A DNA stretch of 64,000 nucleotides from Pseudoduganella flava (GCF_007830495.1 NZ_VLKW01000013.1:180377-244376), one strand, 5' to 3'. Shown: positions 8,801 to 16,977, counted from the first letter of the stretch. Notes: generated by a model not told the origin, from the sequence alone. Program-made: numbers and translations.

Positions 8801-9639
8801 GCCCGTTCGCGCTCGCCACGCTCGAACCATGCGAAGAAGTCGGCGAAGCCGGCGATCAGGTCGGCCTTCGTGAACATCACGTAGACGGGCGCGAAGACCT
8901 CGAGCCGTTCGATCAGGTCCTGCACGCGCTTGCGCAGGCTGCGCGCCAGGCGCATGCCGGCATCGGCGTCGGCGCCGCGCAGCTCGGCGATGCTGACGGC
9001 GATGATGATGCCGTTGATCGGCGCGCGCGGCCGGTGCTTCTTCAGCAAGTCGAGGAAGCCGTGCCATTCGCCCTTGTGCTCGTCGTCGACGGAATAGCGG
9101 CCGGCCGTGTCGAGCACGATGCCCTCGGTCGTGAAGAACCAGTCGCAGTTGCGGGTGCCGCCGACGCCCTGCACGACCTTGTTGTCGGCGATCGGGAACT
9201 GCAGGCCAGAGTTGGTGACGGCGCTGCTCTTGCCGGCGGCCGGGTTCCCGATGATCATGTACCACGGCAGTTCGTACAATGCCCGGCTGCCGCTCCGGAT
9301 GCCCAGCTTCGAGCTGCGGATCGTGTCGATCGCTTTCAGCAAGTCGCCGCGCAGCGCATCGATGTCGGCGCCGCCGGCCGTGCCGGCGCCCGTTGGCGCG
9401 GCGCCGCTGTCCGCCTCGATCGCCGCTTCGAGCCGGGCCGTGCGGCGCGCCGCCAGGTAGCGCCGCAGCCACCAGCAGAACAACCAGAGCAGCAGCGTCG
9501 CCGCCGTGGCCGCGATCGCCCAGATCAGCGCCAGCTCCAGTAATTCGGCACCGAGGTAATAAAGTCCCGCCATGGCCAGCAGGCCAATCACCGTGAGGTG
9601 GCGGGAGTCCGTCAGGAACAGCCAGATTCTTCGCATCAT
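5866..9639 (-). CDS. tssM: Type VI secretion inner-membrane protein TssM (IcmF)
   Basis: 1257-residue IcmF-type protein, the central trans-envelope strut of the TssJLM complex. Two transmembrane segments lie near residues 14-31 and 36-57 and a third at about 433-452 (FVAAAVLLGVALAGWSW). A cytoplasmic NTPase-like domain has Walker A GNPAAGKSS near residue 130 and an intact VLDTAGRY. A large periplasmic part follows, ending in a Pro/Thr-rich tail. Start set at 9639 (MMRRIWLFL), as in other TssM proteins, rather than a GTG 45 bases upstream that would add a polar extension before the first membrane helix. Overlaps tagF by one base. Confidence 0.94.
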   Translation of the reverse strand: MMRRIWLFLTDSRHLTVIGLLAMAGLYYLGAELLELALIWAIAATAATLLLWLFCWWLRRYLAARRTARLEAAIEADSGAAPTGAGTAGGADIDALRGDLLKAIDTIRSSKLGIRSGSRALYELPWYMIIGNPAAGKSSAVTNSGLQFPIADNKVVQGVGGTRNCDWFFTTEGIVLDTAGRYSVDDEHKGEWHGFLDLLKKHRPRAPINGIIIAVSIAELRGADADAGMRLARSLRKRVQDLIERLEVFAPVYVMFTKADLIAGFADFFAWFERGERERAWGATMPYQRKTGTHEILAFFDQAFDELHEGLKETSVANMTLQRRDQPPAGVFTFPLEFASLRVPLRAFLATLFEENPFQFKPLFRGFYFTSALQEGVPESAQSRSVAGRFKLSLTAAAAPQDSLRQTGYFLLELFRKVIFEDRNLVSQYASRSKLQLKYGAFVAAAVLLGVALAGWSWSYLGNRALVATVRQDLDNVVKLQDRRLDLQSRLDALDVLQKRIEQLDQYRRDKPWALSLGLYQGELLERKLREEYFGGVREVMVKPVTANLEALLYEMNANADQLAIPAAGAQPAQAPATRAYADASPTNVEDAYNALKTYLMLADPVHAEPGHLNDQLTRFWRGWLEANRGAMPREQMIRSAERLMTFYLGQCQDPSWPRIEQKLALVDTARENLRRVVRGMPARDRVYAEIRARAATRYPAMTVGRIVGEQDAALVQGSHAVAGTFTREAWDGYVAAAIREASAKELQSTDWVLKTASRDDLTLEGSPEQIQKNLVAMYKADYTREWQKFVQGIAIADMNGFNGAVAAMNRLGDPQASPIAKILTTINAQTAWDNPGALNAQMKEARAGFVNWIKMHVLRRAPSPVGGSVNVNIQLDGGGFSGGPDKAMGPIGREFAPIARIVGTNEKDASLLRSYLDTLSRLRRRLNQLKNQGDPGPGAKQFMQQTLEGSGSELADALRFVDEQMLNGISDTQKQAVRPLLVRPLMQTFAVIVKPAEAEINKTWLAQVYEPFSRTLANKYPFAESARIEATQAEIAQFFGPDGLVAKFVTTSMGPLVVRRGDVLAPRTWADMGITLQPQAVGRFPAWIAAAGAGGVQPSTAQTMFQLLPNPAPGTTEFTVEIDGQQMRYRNTPPQWYSMVHPATQGAPGARITAVTFDGRTVELFNEPGEFGLKRMIDAAQKQRKEGGVHELRWSAGGVSVAVDLRITSSAAVTSQSASPTPGYGGMQLPETIVGAAAPLQTSTTPPAPATAGGAL

Positions 9640-9711
9640 GTGGCACCCGTATGTGAGGGATCGGATGATGGTGCCACTATCCACCAGGAAATTTGTTGAC
9701 GAAGCGCAACC

Positions 9712-10542
9712 TCAGCGGCGGCGTGTCCGCAGCTCCACATGGCCGAAATCCATCATTCTCCAGCGCCCGCCCCACGTCAGCCCGGCCGCCTCGGCCACCT
9801 GGCCATACAGTTCATAGCCGCGCATCGCCCACGGGTCCTTTTCCGAAATGACGACTTTGCCGTCGCGCAGGAACGCGCAGTCGCCCGCCAGCCCGAACTG
9901 GTGCCAGCTCTGGAATGCCCGGGCGTTCGTCACGTGGCCGCCGGCGTCCGCCAGCTCGTTCTGCCGCTCCGGGCTCCGATACCCTTCCAGCAAGACCATC
10001 TCGTAGCCGTGGCGCTCACGCATCAGTTTGAAGACGAGCAGCAGGCGCTGCGTGAAGTCGGCATCCAGCAAGTCCCAGTTGCGGTTCGCGCCGGCCAGCT
10101 GCGGGCGGATCAACGTCACCTCGGCTGTCGTGAACACGGCAGGCGGCAACGCCGGCGGCGCCACCAGTCGCTCGCCGCGCAGCAGCAGCGCCACCTGCTC
10201 GTTGACCGCGTGAGTGTCCTCCGCGACGCCCGGCAGCTGTAGCCGCCCGGCCAGCAGCAACGCGGCCAGCGGCGGCAGCATGACGAAGGCGATGCAGGCG
10301 GCCGACAGCAGCGGGTGGCGCGCCAGCACGCCGCGCGCCGCCGCCAGCAGTGCCCGGCCGCGCCGCGACAGCGACGACGCTCCCTGTGCGCTTTGTTGGT
10401 TCGCCGCGCGCCAGCGCCGGTCCAGGCCGCGCCCCATGCGCAGCACCGCATCGGCCAGCGCGTCGCGGCCGGCCGGGAACACCAGCAGCCAGCCGCCGAC
10501 GCAGGCGGCAACGAACAACAGCAGCATCGAAAAGAGAAACAT
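9712..10542 (-). CDS. Membrane-anchored M15-type peptidoglycan peptidase (TagX-like)
   Basis: 276 residues. Two membrane helices (about 1-20, FLFSMLLLFVAACVGGWLL, and 75-100, PLLSAACIAFVMLPPLAALLL) precede a periplasmic VanY/M15 peptidase domain. Zinc-site motifs are visible: EGYRSPERQNEL, then SWHQFGLAGDCAF (His and Asp ligands, about 211-223), then DFGHVEL (second His). This matches TagX of Acinetobacter, an L,D-endopeptidase that cuts peptidoglycan to let the T6SS span the wall; gene position beside tssM supports that role. Start set at MFLFSM (10542) with ACGGAGCGCACC upstream; the longer frame adds 29 residues without membrane character. Confidence 0.82.
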   Translation of the reverse strand: MFLFSMLLLFVAACVGGWLLVFPAGRDALADAVLRMGRGLDRRWRAANQQSAQGASSLSRRGRALLAAARGVLARHPLLSAACIAFVMLPPLAALLLAGRLQLPGVAEDTHAVNEQVALLLRGERLVAPPALPPAVFTTAEVTLIRPQLAGANRNWDLLDADFTQRLLLVFKLMRERHGYEMVLLEGYRSPERQNELADAGGHVTNARAFQSWHQFGLAGDCAFLRDGKVVISEKDPWAMRGYELYGQVAEAAGLTWGGRWRMMDFGHVELRTRRR

Positions 10543-10664
10543 GGTGCGCTCCGTCAAGACATTGGCATGAGGCCCGCGCGACACTGGCGAGCGAATGGGG
10601 TTGCCCCATCGTAACGTTCCGTTCGGCATCAGCCGAGCGCCACATCAAGCTTTGGAGGTACACC

Positions 10665-11324
10665 TTGGATGCGTCAAAACCTGGCAAGGGAATCCTGGCG
10701 AGCCTTGAACACGCGAAGGGCCGGCAGCCCACCCGCATCCACCCGCACCGGGGTGACGGCCTGGCCAGCGGCCGCGGGCCGGCCCTGGTGATCGGCAGCG
10801 GCGTGCTGGTGGGAGCACTGCTGGCGTGGTGGATCTACAGCGGCCCGTCGCCCATCGTTGCGCACGAAGCGGCGCTGCCGGTGCCGCAACCGGCGCACGT
10901 CGCCGCCGCGCCGGAAGCGCCGCCCGCGGCCGAAGCGACAGCGGCGGCAGCGGCGATCATCGAGGATGCGCCGGCACCTTCCGCCGTGGTGGCCGCCGCA
11001 CTGGCGCCCACGCCGGTCGCCACCGTCGTGATGCGGCGCGAACGCCCGGCCGCAGCGAAGCCGCAACCGAAGGAGGTGCGCCGCGACAGCCCACCGCGCT
11101 CCCTGCGCACCGTGCGCGCGCCGGCCGCGCCGGACACCGATGTGGCGCTGCTGACGGCCCTCGTCGCCCATGCCAGCGGTGGCGACGTCGTCGAACCGCA
11201 TCTGGCCGACAGCACTGCCAGCCTGCTGCAACGCTGCCAGCGCGTCGGCGGTGAGGAAGGACGCCTGTGCCGGCTGCGCATCTGCTCCAGCCGCGCCGAC
11301 GACGACGCGTGCCGGCCGCAGTAG
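10665..11324 (+). CDS. Hypothetical single-pass membrane protein with Cys-rich tail, TTG start
   Basis: 219-residue protein of unknown function. The only well-placed start is TTG at 10665, seven bases after a strong GGAGG (10653-10657). It has a short basic cytoplasmic N-terminus, one membrane helix at about 40-60 (GPALVIGSGVLVGALLAWWIY), a long Ala/Pro/Val linker, then a compact C-terminus with four cysteines (LLQRCQRVGG, RLCRLRICSSR, DACRPQ). The topology and low-complexity linker suggest a periplasmic domain on a flexible stalk. It diverges from the TagX-like gene and may belong to the T6SS locus, but nothing in its sequence proves this. The reading frame is open far upstream because of high GC, so the TTG is a judgement call. 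Confidence 0.6.
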   Translation: MDASKPGKGILASLEHAKGRQPTRIHPHRGDGLASGRGPALVIGSGVLVGALLAWWIYSGPSPIVAHEAALPVPQPAHVAAAPEAPPAAEATAAAAAIIEDAPAPSAVVAAALAPTPVATVVMRRERPAAAKPQPKEVRRDSPPRSLRTVRAPAAPDTDVALLTALVAHASGGDVVEPHLADSTASLLQRCQRVGGEEGRLCRLRICSSRADDDACRPQ

Positions 11325-11325
11325 C

Positions 11326-12090
11326 TCAGGCGCTTGCCGCGGCGATGAACGCGCCGGCCAGTTCCAGCACGCGCGCCGGCTGGTCGACGTGCGGCGCATG
11401 ACCGCAGTCGTCCAGCAGCACGGTGCGCGCGCCGCGGACGCCGGCCTCGATCGCGTCCAGCTGCGCCGGCGTGCCGTACTGGTCATCCCTGCCCTGCAGC
11501 GCCAGCACGGGGCAGGCGATCGACGGCAGCGCGTAGCCGATGTGCCAGTGCGCGAAGCCGGGGCTGCGCCATGTGTCGGCCCAGGCATGGAACAGCGCCG
11601 CCGTCTTGTCGCCATGATGGCGCGCCAGGCCGGCCAGCTTGCCGGCTTCCCATGCCGCAGCCGCGGCGGCGATGCCGTCCAGGGTCACCTGCTCCACCAT
11701 CACGTGCGCCGCCAGCGTGACGATGCCGCGCAGCCGCGCCGGCGCCTCCGCAGCATGCAGCAGCGCGATGCTGCCGCCATCCGAATGCCCGAACAGGACG
11801 TAGTCGCGTTCCGGCAGCAGCGCCGCCAGCACGGCGGGCAGTTCGGCAAGCGCGTAGTCGTGCAGGTAGTGCACCGTGCGGCGGCGCGTCAACGCGGGCG
11901 AGCGGCCATAGCCCTGCCGGTCGTACACGAGGCCGGGGCAGCCTGTCGCCGCGCACAGCCGCCGCGGAAAATCCTTCCACATCGATACGCTGCCCAGGCC
12001 CTCGTGCAGGAACACGAGCACCGGGCGCGCATGGCCGTCGACCGCTTCGCCGGCGATCCATTCGTGATACAGCTCGCTCGATTCCGTCAC
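11326..12090 (-). CDS. Alpha/beta-hydrolase fold protein
   Basis: 254-residue serine hydrolase of the alpha/beta fold. It has the HEGLGS oxyanion region, the nucleophile elbow GHSDGG (about residues 105-110), an acid residue candidate in LQGRDDQYG, and the catalytic His in CGHAPHVD near the C-terminus. The substrate is unknown; esterase or lactonase activity is plausible. Start set at GTG 12090 behind GGGAGGACACC. An in-frame ATG 99 bases upstream would add a Cys-rich stretch that is not hydrolase-like. Stops tail to tail with the preceding rightward gene (1-base gap). Confidence 0.85.
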   Translation of the reverse strand: MTESSELYHEWIAGEAVDGHARPVLVFLHEGLGSVSMWKDFPRRLCAATGCPGLVYDRQGYGRSPALTRRRTVHYLHDYALAELPAVLAALLPERDYVLFGHSDGGSIALLHAAEAPARLRGIVTLAAHVMVEQVTLDGIAAAAAAWEAGKLAGLARHHGDKTAALFHAWADTWRSPGFAHWHIGYALPSIACPVLALQGRDDQYGTPAQLDAIEAGVRGARTVLLDDCGHAPHVDQPARVLELAGAFIAAASA

Positions 12091-12176
12091 CGGTGTCCTC
12101 CCTATGTTCGTGCGCGCACATCGCGCGAGCGCGCATTGTGGCACGCTTTCGGCCTTGATTTCGACAGGAGGACACC

Positions 12177-12743
12177 ATGGCAAAAGCACTCAACGGCAAA
12201 AAGGTCGCAGTACTGATGACGGATGGCGTGGAGCAGGTCGAATACACGGAACCGCGCAAATTTTTGGAGGAGCACGGCGCCCAGGTGACGCTCGTGTCGC
12301 CGAAGGCCAAGGGCGAGCAGGTGCAGGGGTTCAATCACCTGGAACCGGCGCAGAAATTCGAAGTGGAGCTGGACGTGCGCGATGCCCGCCCCGCGGAATT
12401 CGACGCGCTCGTGCTGCCGGGCGGCGTGGCCAATCCCGATCAGCTGCGGCTGTCGATGGAAGCGATCACGTTCATAAAGGAATTCGCCCGCGAAGACAAG
12501 CCGATCGCCGCGATCTGCCACGGCCCGTGGACGTTGATCGACGCCGATCTCGCCAAGGGCAAGCGCATCACGAGCTGGCCCAGCCTGAAGCTGGACCTGC
12601 GCAACGCGGGCGCCGAATGGACCGACGAGCAGGTGGTCGTCGACGGCAAGCTTGTCACGAGCCGCAAACCGGACGACCTGCCGGCGTTCAACCAGGCGAT
12701 CTTGCGCGAGCTGGGCGGTTCGAGGGCCGGCGAGCGGGCGTGA
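12177..12743 (+). CDS. PfpI/DJ-1 family type 1 glutamine amidotransferase-like protein
   Basis: 188 residues, the usual length for the YhbO/YraA/PfpI subfamily of DJ-1 proteins, which are reported as stress-protective deglycases or proteases. Motifs: KVAVLMTDGVEQVEYTEP (the Glu that partners the Cys), ALVLPGGVANPDQLR, and the nucleophile elbow AAICHGPW with Cys at about 117. The start has AGGAGGACACC just upstream. Followed at 12761 by a strong terminator, which also marks the edge of the high-GC chromosome before the low-GC island. Confidence 0.93.
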   Translation: MAKALNGKKVAVLMTDGVEQVEYTEPRKFLEEHGAQVTLVSPKAKGEQVQGFNHLEPAQKFEVELDVRDARPAEFDALVLPGGVANPDQLRLSMEAITFIKEFAREDKPIAAICHGPWTLIDADLAKGKRITSWPSLKLDLRNAGAEWTDEQVVVDGKLVTSRKPDDLPAFNQAILRELGGSRAGERA

Positions 12744-12760
12744 GGCCCCCATATACACGA

Positions 12761-12786
12761 AGCCCGGCATCGCTGCCGGGCTTTTT
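12761..12786 (+). terminator. Rho-independent terminator after the PfpI/DJ-1 gene
   Basis: Perfect 9-bp stem AGCCCGGCA/TGCCGGGCT with a TCGC loop followed by TTTTT, 18 bases after the stop codon. Confidence 0.9.
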
Positions 12787-13065
12787 CACATGCTTGCTAA
12801 CGATCTAAATTCGCCCATGAGTAGTCCAGTGCCAAGTCGCCTCGTTGGGTCGGAAGATGTCGCTACGATACACGACAAATTGGGTCTCGCTGTAATGACA
12901 CCTCCAGTCGCACAAACATCCACTAACGTGTTGCGCGACTTACACAACGTTGATTTTTATACTGGATGCACATACAGTATAAGATACGATCCAAGTACCG
13001 GGCGGGGCTGATGTGACAAATTGTGACTTTCTCAGCAGCATCGCTGTGTTAGTGTCCAGAGACCA
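12787..13065. other. Low-GC leader region of the Hachiman island
   Basis: 279 bases without a convincing gene, between a terminator and hamA. Base composition falls abruptly here compared with the chromosome to the left. A 64-codon ORF (12817-13011) begins without a ribosome binding site and resembles nothing I know; it overlaps the SOS box and is probably not real. A possible promoter for hamA is TTGATT (12950-12955), 17 bp, TACAGT (12973-12978), which the SOS box would cover. Confidence 0.6.
12958..12981. promoter_or_regulatory. SOS (LexA) box upstream of the Hachiman operon
   Basis: Perfect 7-bp inverted repeat TATACTG-N10-CAGTATA. This matches the LexA operator pattern TACTG-N10-CAGTA exactly in both half-sites. 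It is centred about 97 bp upstream of the hamA start and overlaps the best candidate -35/-10 pair, as expected for a repressor site. It is an inference that host LexA binds here; betaproteobacterial LexA proteins generally recognise CTGT-N8-ACAG-like sites, whose outer CTG/CAG core is present. Confidence 0.7.
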
Positions 13066-14013
13066 ATGGTTACTCAAGGCATCGACACTATGTCTTTTCA
13101 ATTCGAAATTCTGTTCGACGACATGTTTTCGAAAATCTGCAACGACGCTAGCCTAGCTCCTGTGCAACGCAAACGTTTACTCAGCCTAGTGAACGGATAT
13201 GAGGATGGCAAATGGCGGTCTGGACGCTTTCATAGCTTCATATGGGACAACATCGCTCAAACTGCTTTAACTGAAAGAGAGCGCTCCAACTTAGTCGACC
13301 GTTCACACAGTGCGCTCGTCGCGGCAGCAAGGAATCTTCGACTTACTGATAAAGAGGATGATATCAGCGAAGGAAGCGAACTCGCAGAAATTGTTCTATA
13401 CGGCGTGATGAAACATTATTATAAAGCGCTCCCTGTGGTTCCAAAGATATTCTACAAACAAAATACGCAGGATAACGCGAAGGGGGCGGACAGTGTCCAT
13501 ATCGTGGTCACGAATGATGACTTTTCTCTTTGGTTCGGAGAGGCAAAATTCTACAACAGCATTGACGATACCCGCTTGGGTTCAGTTATAACATCTATCC
13601 GGAATGCCATCGATACCGGCAAGTTAAAAAAAGAGAATGCCATTATAACTAATGTTAACGATTTAGATGACTTAGTACTAAACAAGACACTCTTAAAATC
13701 AATAAAGGCTGCATTGGATAGCGATGAATCTATCGATAAAATTGTGGGGAAGCTACACGTCCCAATATTATTGATCCATGAGTGTGGAATCACAAATTCT
13801 AGTAGCAGCCTGGACAACGAGTACCGGGAAAAGGTTATTTCATACCACACAGATAGAGCCAACGCATACTTTAAGAAACAGATCGCCAAACTTAGCTCTA
13901 TTGCGAAATATCCGAGCATCACCTTCCACCTCATTTTGCTGCCTGTACCCAACAAGAAGGCTATCGTGAGCAAGTTTATTGCGAATGTTGAACACTACAA
14001 AGGCCAGGAATGA
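13066..14013 (+). CDS. hamA: Hachiman anti-phage defence protein HamA (DUF1837 nuclease)
   Basis: 315-residue DUF1837 protein, the effector nuclease of Hachiman systems. The signature core is present: GSELAEIVLYGVMKHYY (about 103-119), then GADSVHIVV with Asp142, then FSLWFGEAKFY with Glu159 and Lys161, matching a PD-(D/E)xK-like D...ExK site. In characterised Hachiman systems HamA is held inactive by the HamB helicase and released to degrade DNA when HamB meets damaged or phage-modified DNA. Start is either ATG 13066 (AGAG just upstream) or ATG 13090 (AAGG 10 bases upstream). Its stop overlaps the hamB start as ATGA. Codon use and GC are clearly unlike the flanking chromosome. Confidence 0.88.
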   Translation: MVTQGIDTMSFQFEILFDDMFSKICNDASLAPVQRKRLLSLVNGYEDGKWRSGRFHSFIWDNIAQTALTERERSNLVDRSHSALVAAARNLRLTDKEDDISEGSELAEIVLYGVMKHYYKALPVVPKIFYKQNTQDNAKGADSVHIVVTNDDFSLWFGEAKFYNSIDDTRLGSVITSIRNAIDTGKLKKENAIITNVNDLDDLVLNKTLLKSIKAALDSDESIDKIVGKLHVPILLIHECGITNSSSSLDNEYREKVISYHTDRANAYFKKQIAKLSSIAKYPSITFHLILLPVPNKKAIVSKFIANVEHYKGQE

Positions 14014-16133
14014 ACGCGAATATCTTCTCAAAGTGCAAGAGTGTCAACGACCACTTGCGCAGTGGCAATGAAACTACCGCGAGAGATGAACTGATAAAAG
14101 TACTCGCTCACTGCGAAAAGGAACACATTCCCTATGATCCGCTAATTAATCATCTTATCAGGGAAACAGGGCTGTACCCGTACATGAAGCTGGAGAATGC
14201 AGGTTGGCAAGACCGGTATCTTTTCGAGGCGTTCAAGGTTGACATTGGCGGCGACGTTCCTGCCACTCTTCATCGGGACCAATCCGCTCTTCTTCGTTCA
14301 TTGCTTGATGGCCAGAACTTGGCGATAAGTGCCCCGACGAGCTTCGGTAAGAGCTTCGTTATAGACTCCTTCATTGCCATCAAACGACCGCTGAACGTCG
14401 TTATTATCGTACCCACAATTGCTCTCGCAGATGAGACTCGTAGGAGATTACACAGGAAATTTTCTGATGCCTATAAAATCATTACCACTGCGGATGTCCA
14501 ACTAGGCGAAAAGAATATCCTGATTTTCCCCCAAGAAAGAGCGATAGGATATGTCGACAAGCTCCCAGCCCTGGACATTTTGATCATTGATGAATTCTAT
14601 AAAGCAAGCAAGAAATTTGATAAAGAACGTGCTCCGTCGTTAATCAAGGCCATCATGCAGCTTAGCGAAAAGGCTGCGCAGCGGTACTTCCTTGCGCCAA
14701 ACATCTCGGAATTAAAAAAAGGCGTGTTTACGAAAGGGATGCAGTTCAGAAGGTTCGATTTCAACACAGTGTTTTTGGAAAAGAACGAACTTTACAGGCA
14801 AATTTCGAACGAAGAGCAAAAGAGTCAAGCACTGCTCAAAATTCTGGCTGAAACAGACAATAAAACGCTTATCTACGCTGGCACCTATTCCAACATTTCA
14901 AAGATATCGAACCTCATCTTAGCAAATATTCAGCCCGAGTCCACGCCGCTTCTCGATAGCTTCTCCAATTGGTTATCGGCTAATTATGATCCGAACTGGA
15001 ACCTAACGAGCCTAGTCAAACGCAGAACAGGCATTCATAATGGACGACTGCACCGCTCCCTAAGTCAGATTCAAGTCAAACTTTTCGAAGAGCCGTCTGG
15101 CTTGCAAAATATAATCTCAACATCTTCAATAGTCGAAGGCGTCAACACCTCAGCAGAAAATGTAGTGATCTGGAGCAACAAGAACGGAAAATCAAATCTA
15201 AAAGACTTTACCTACAAGAATATTATAGGGAGAAGCGGGCGAATGTTTAAGCACTTCATCGGAAGAGTTTTTATCTTGGAGAGCCCGCCTAAGGACGAGC
15301 AGACCGTATTAGATTTAGACCTACCAGATGAGTTACTTGGCACGCTGGATGAGGTAAAGCATGAGGCCGACCTTACGTCAGAGCAAATACAAAAGATAAT
15401 AGACTATAAGAATGAGATGAGTCGCATCCTAGGTGAAACGAAATTTAACGATCTCCTAGCTGCGAATGCCTTTCAATCTTCCAACTCGGAAGTTTTGAAG
15501 AAGATTGCAATGGATATTCGCAATGATCCAGCAAGTTGGAATGGCCTATCATTCCTGAATTCTGACAACCCTGCAGACTGGGACCGCTTTTTGTAAAAGG
15601 TTATTAATTTCGCCCCGGGAGGATGGGAAGCGCCATATGGAGTTTTTGTTGATTTCATAAAGATCCTGTCGCAAAATTGGAAGCTATCCATTCCCGAGTT
15701 ATTGCAGAAACTTGATAGAATTGATATTGGCATTGACGCTTTTTTTCAGCTCGAGCGTAACGTAGTATTTAAGTTTGCAGCGCTGCTATCAGACGTAAAT
15801 ACGCTTCAAGCGGCAATCCTACGCAATAAGGGGTATGACGTGTCCCCATTTCTCGCTAAGGTATCGTTCGCCTTCCTCCCCCCTGTTGTGTACCAACTTG
15901 AGGAATATGGCTTACCCCGCATGATCAGCCGAAGGATCCAATCCGCAGGATTGTTGAATTTTGAGGACGGAAATATTTCGGTCCATACAGCAATAGATCA
16001 ACTAAATGCGATTGGGGTGGGTCGCTTGAAACGTGCAGTAGGAGGACTGCAAGACTTTGACACATATCTTCTTGACTATTTCTTCGATGGCATTCGGCAG
16101 CCTTCTCGGGCTGCGGCCGGAAGCCGACCTTAA
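14010..16133 (+). pseudogene. hamB: Hachiman helicase HamB interrupted by an in-frame TAA
   Basis: Superfamily 2 helicase, partner of HamA. The reading frame runs 528 codons to TAA at 15594-15596, then continues in the same frame for another 178 codons (K-V-I-N-F-A-P-G-G-W...) to a TAA at 16131-16133. Joined, the product would be 707 residues, a normal HamB size. Upstream of the stop are Walker A APTSFGKSF (108-116), Walker B LIIDEFYK (191-198), EGVNTS (near 376) and the arginine-finger motif IIGRSGRM (near 405). The lost part is the C-terminal domain. A single CAA-to-TAA, AAA-to-TAA or GAA-to-TAA change would explain it. No in-frame ATG follows closely, so the tail is untranslated unless the stop is suppressed. 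A sequencing error cannot be excluded. Confidence 0.85.
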
Positions 16134-16211
16134 ATGGCTCGACTCCGACGTTCCGAGCGGGACGCTCGAAGCCTAGGTCAGGGAGGGATGCGGCAGGCGG
16201 GATCCCGAAAC
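16134..16211. other. Short spacer between hamB and a convergent gene remnant
   Basis: 78 bases with no gene. It contains several GGGACG/CTCCGAC-like short repeats but no convincing terminator hairpin with a T-run on the plus strand. Confidence 0.5.
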
Positions 16212-16977
16212 CTACCTACTCCCTTTTTCAATGGCGTAGGAGCAGTACCAATCGAGGAAGCCTTCGATATCGTGACTCATCCTTAGGACGTTGACGGTGA
16301 TTGGCGTAGATTTGGCAAGCGGCTTTTCCGGGGGAACTCCTTCAGCCCTGAGAATGAGCAGTTCAACTTCGAAGTCGTTAGCAATGTCACGAACCGCATG
16401 TGTTTAGGCGCCGAATGGACGGCGCAGTTGTCCCTCACCTCTTTCAGCGGCATCTCGAACCAAGAGGTCCCGCGTCGGACGTAATCCGCGTGAGACTCGT
16501 GCTCACCATACGGCTCGCGAAGTTTCAGGAAAAACTTTTTATGGTCGCTAAACGATTTGAAACTCGGCCGGTTTCCGCCCGTCAGGAAACGACTCGACAA
16601 AGCAGTCAAACGGTCTAGCAGTATTCGCGCGTGGATCAGGCAGTTAACAATCTCAAGTTCGGTATACGGCGCTATCTCCGAGTACTTGTCGGCTATAACT
16701 CGCAGCTGGGGGTGTAAACCACACGGCATTTCCTGGCGTAGTAGGCCGAGCTCATGTAGCGCGCGACGACCGAGGTGTTTGTGAGGAAGCGTCGGGTTGA
16801 CAGGAAGTAAAGCTGATACGCGTCGCGGTAGCGGGAAATGTGGGTGCTTAGTATTGGGTCCGAGTCATGTCCTAAGCGTTCGAACCAAGGCTCCAAAGGA
16901 TTGCGCCTGATCCTCGCCACCTCCTTTCGGACGTTTGGCCGTTTTCCGAGGGGGCGGTGCCCCAAGGGGAAATTCAT
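16212..16977 (-). pseudogene. Frameshifted remnant of an unknown protein in the defence island
   Basis: Protein-like sequence continues through three reading-frame segments on the minus strand, totalling about 250 residues. Segment 1 starts MNFPLGHRPLGKRP (16977) and includes NPLEPWFERLGHD and ISRYRDAYQLYFL. Segment 2, in another frame, includes HELGLLRQEMPCGLHPQLR and KSFSDHKKFFLKLREPYG and EMPLKEVRDNCAVH. Near 16400 the sense shifts again to VRDIANDFEVELLILR and MSHDIEGFLDWYCSYAIEK, ending TAG at 16212. Hence at least two frameshifts, the first somewhere in 16730-16830. I do not recognise the family. The low GC matches the Hachiman genes, so it probably arrived with them and has decayed. 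Confidence 0.6.

Noticed and set aside
6067..9543. 1158-codon plus-strand ORF opposite tssM
   Set aside because: Antisense shadow of tssM caused by high GC; Arg/Gln/Leu-rich translation with no motif and no start signal.
4898..9646. 1582-codon minus-strand ORF spanning tagF and tssM
   Set aside because: Only its tagF part is protein-like; the rest is tssM read in the wrong frame.
12817..13011. 64-codon ORF in the hamA leader
   Set aside because: No ribosome binding site, no recognisable motif, and it overlaps the SOS box.
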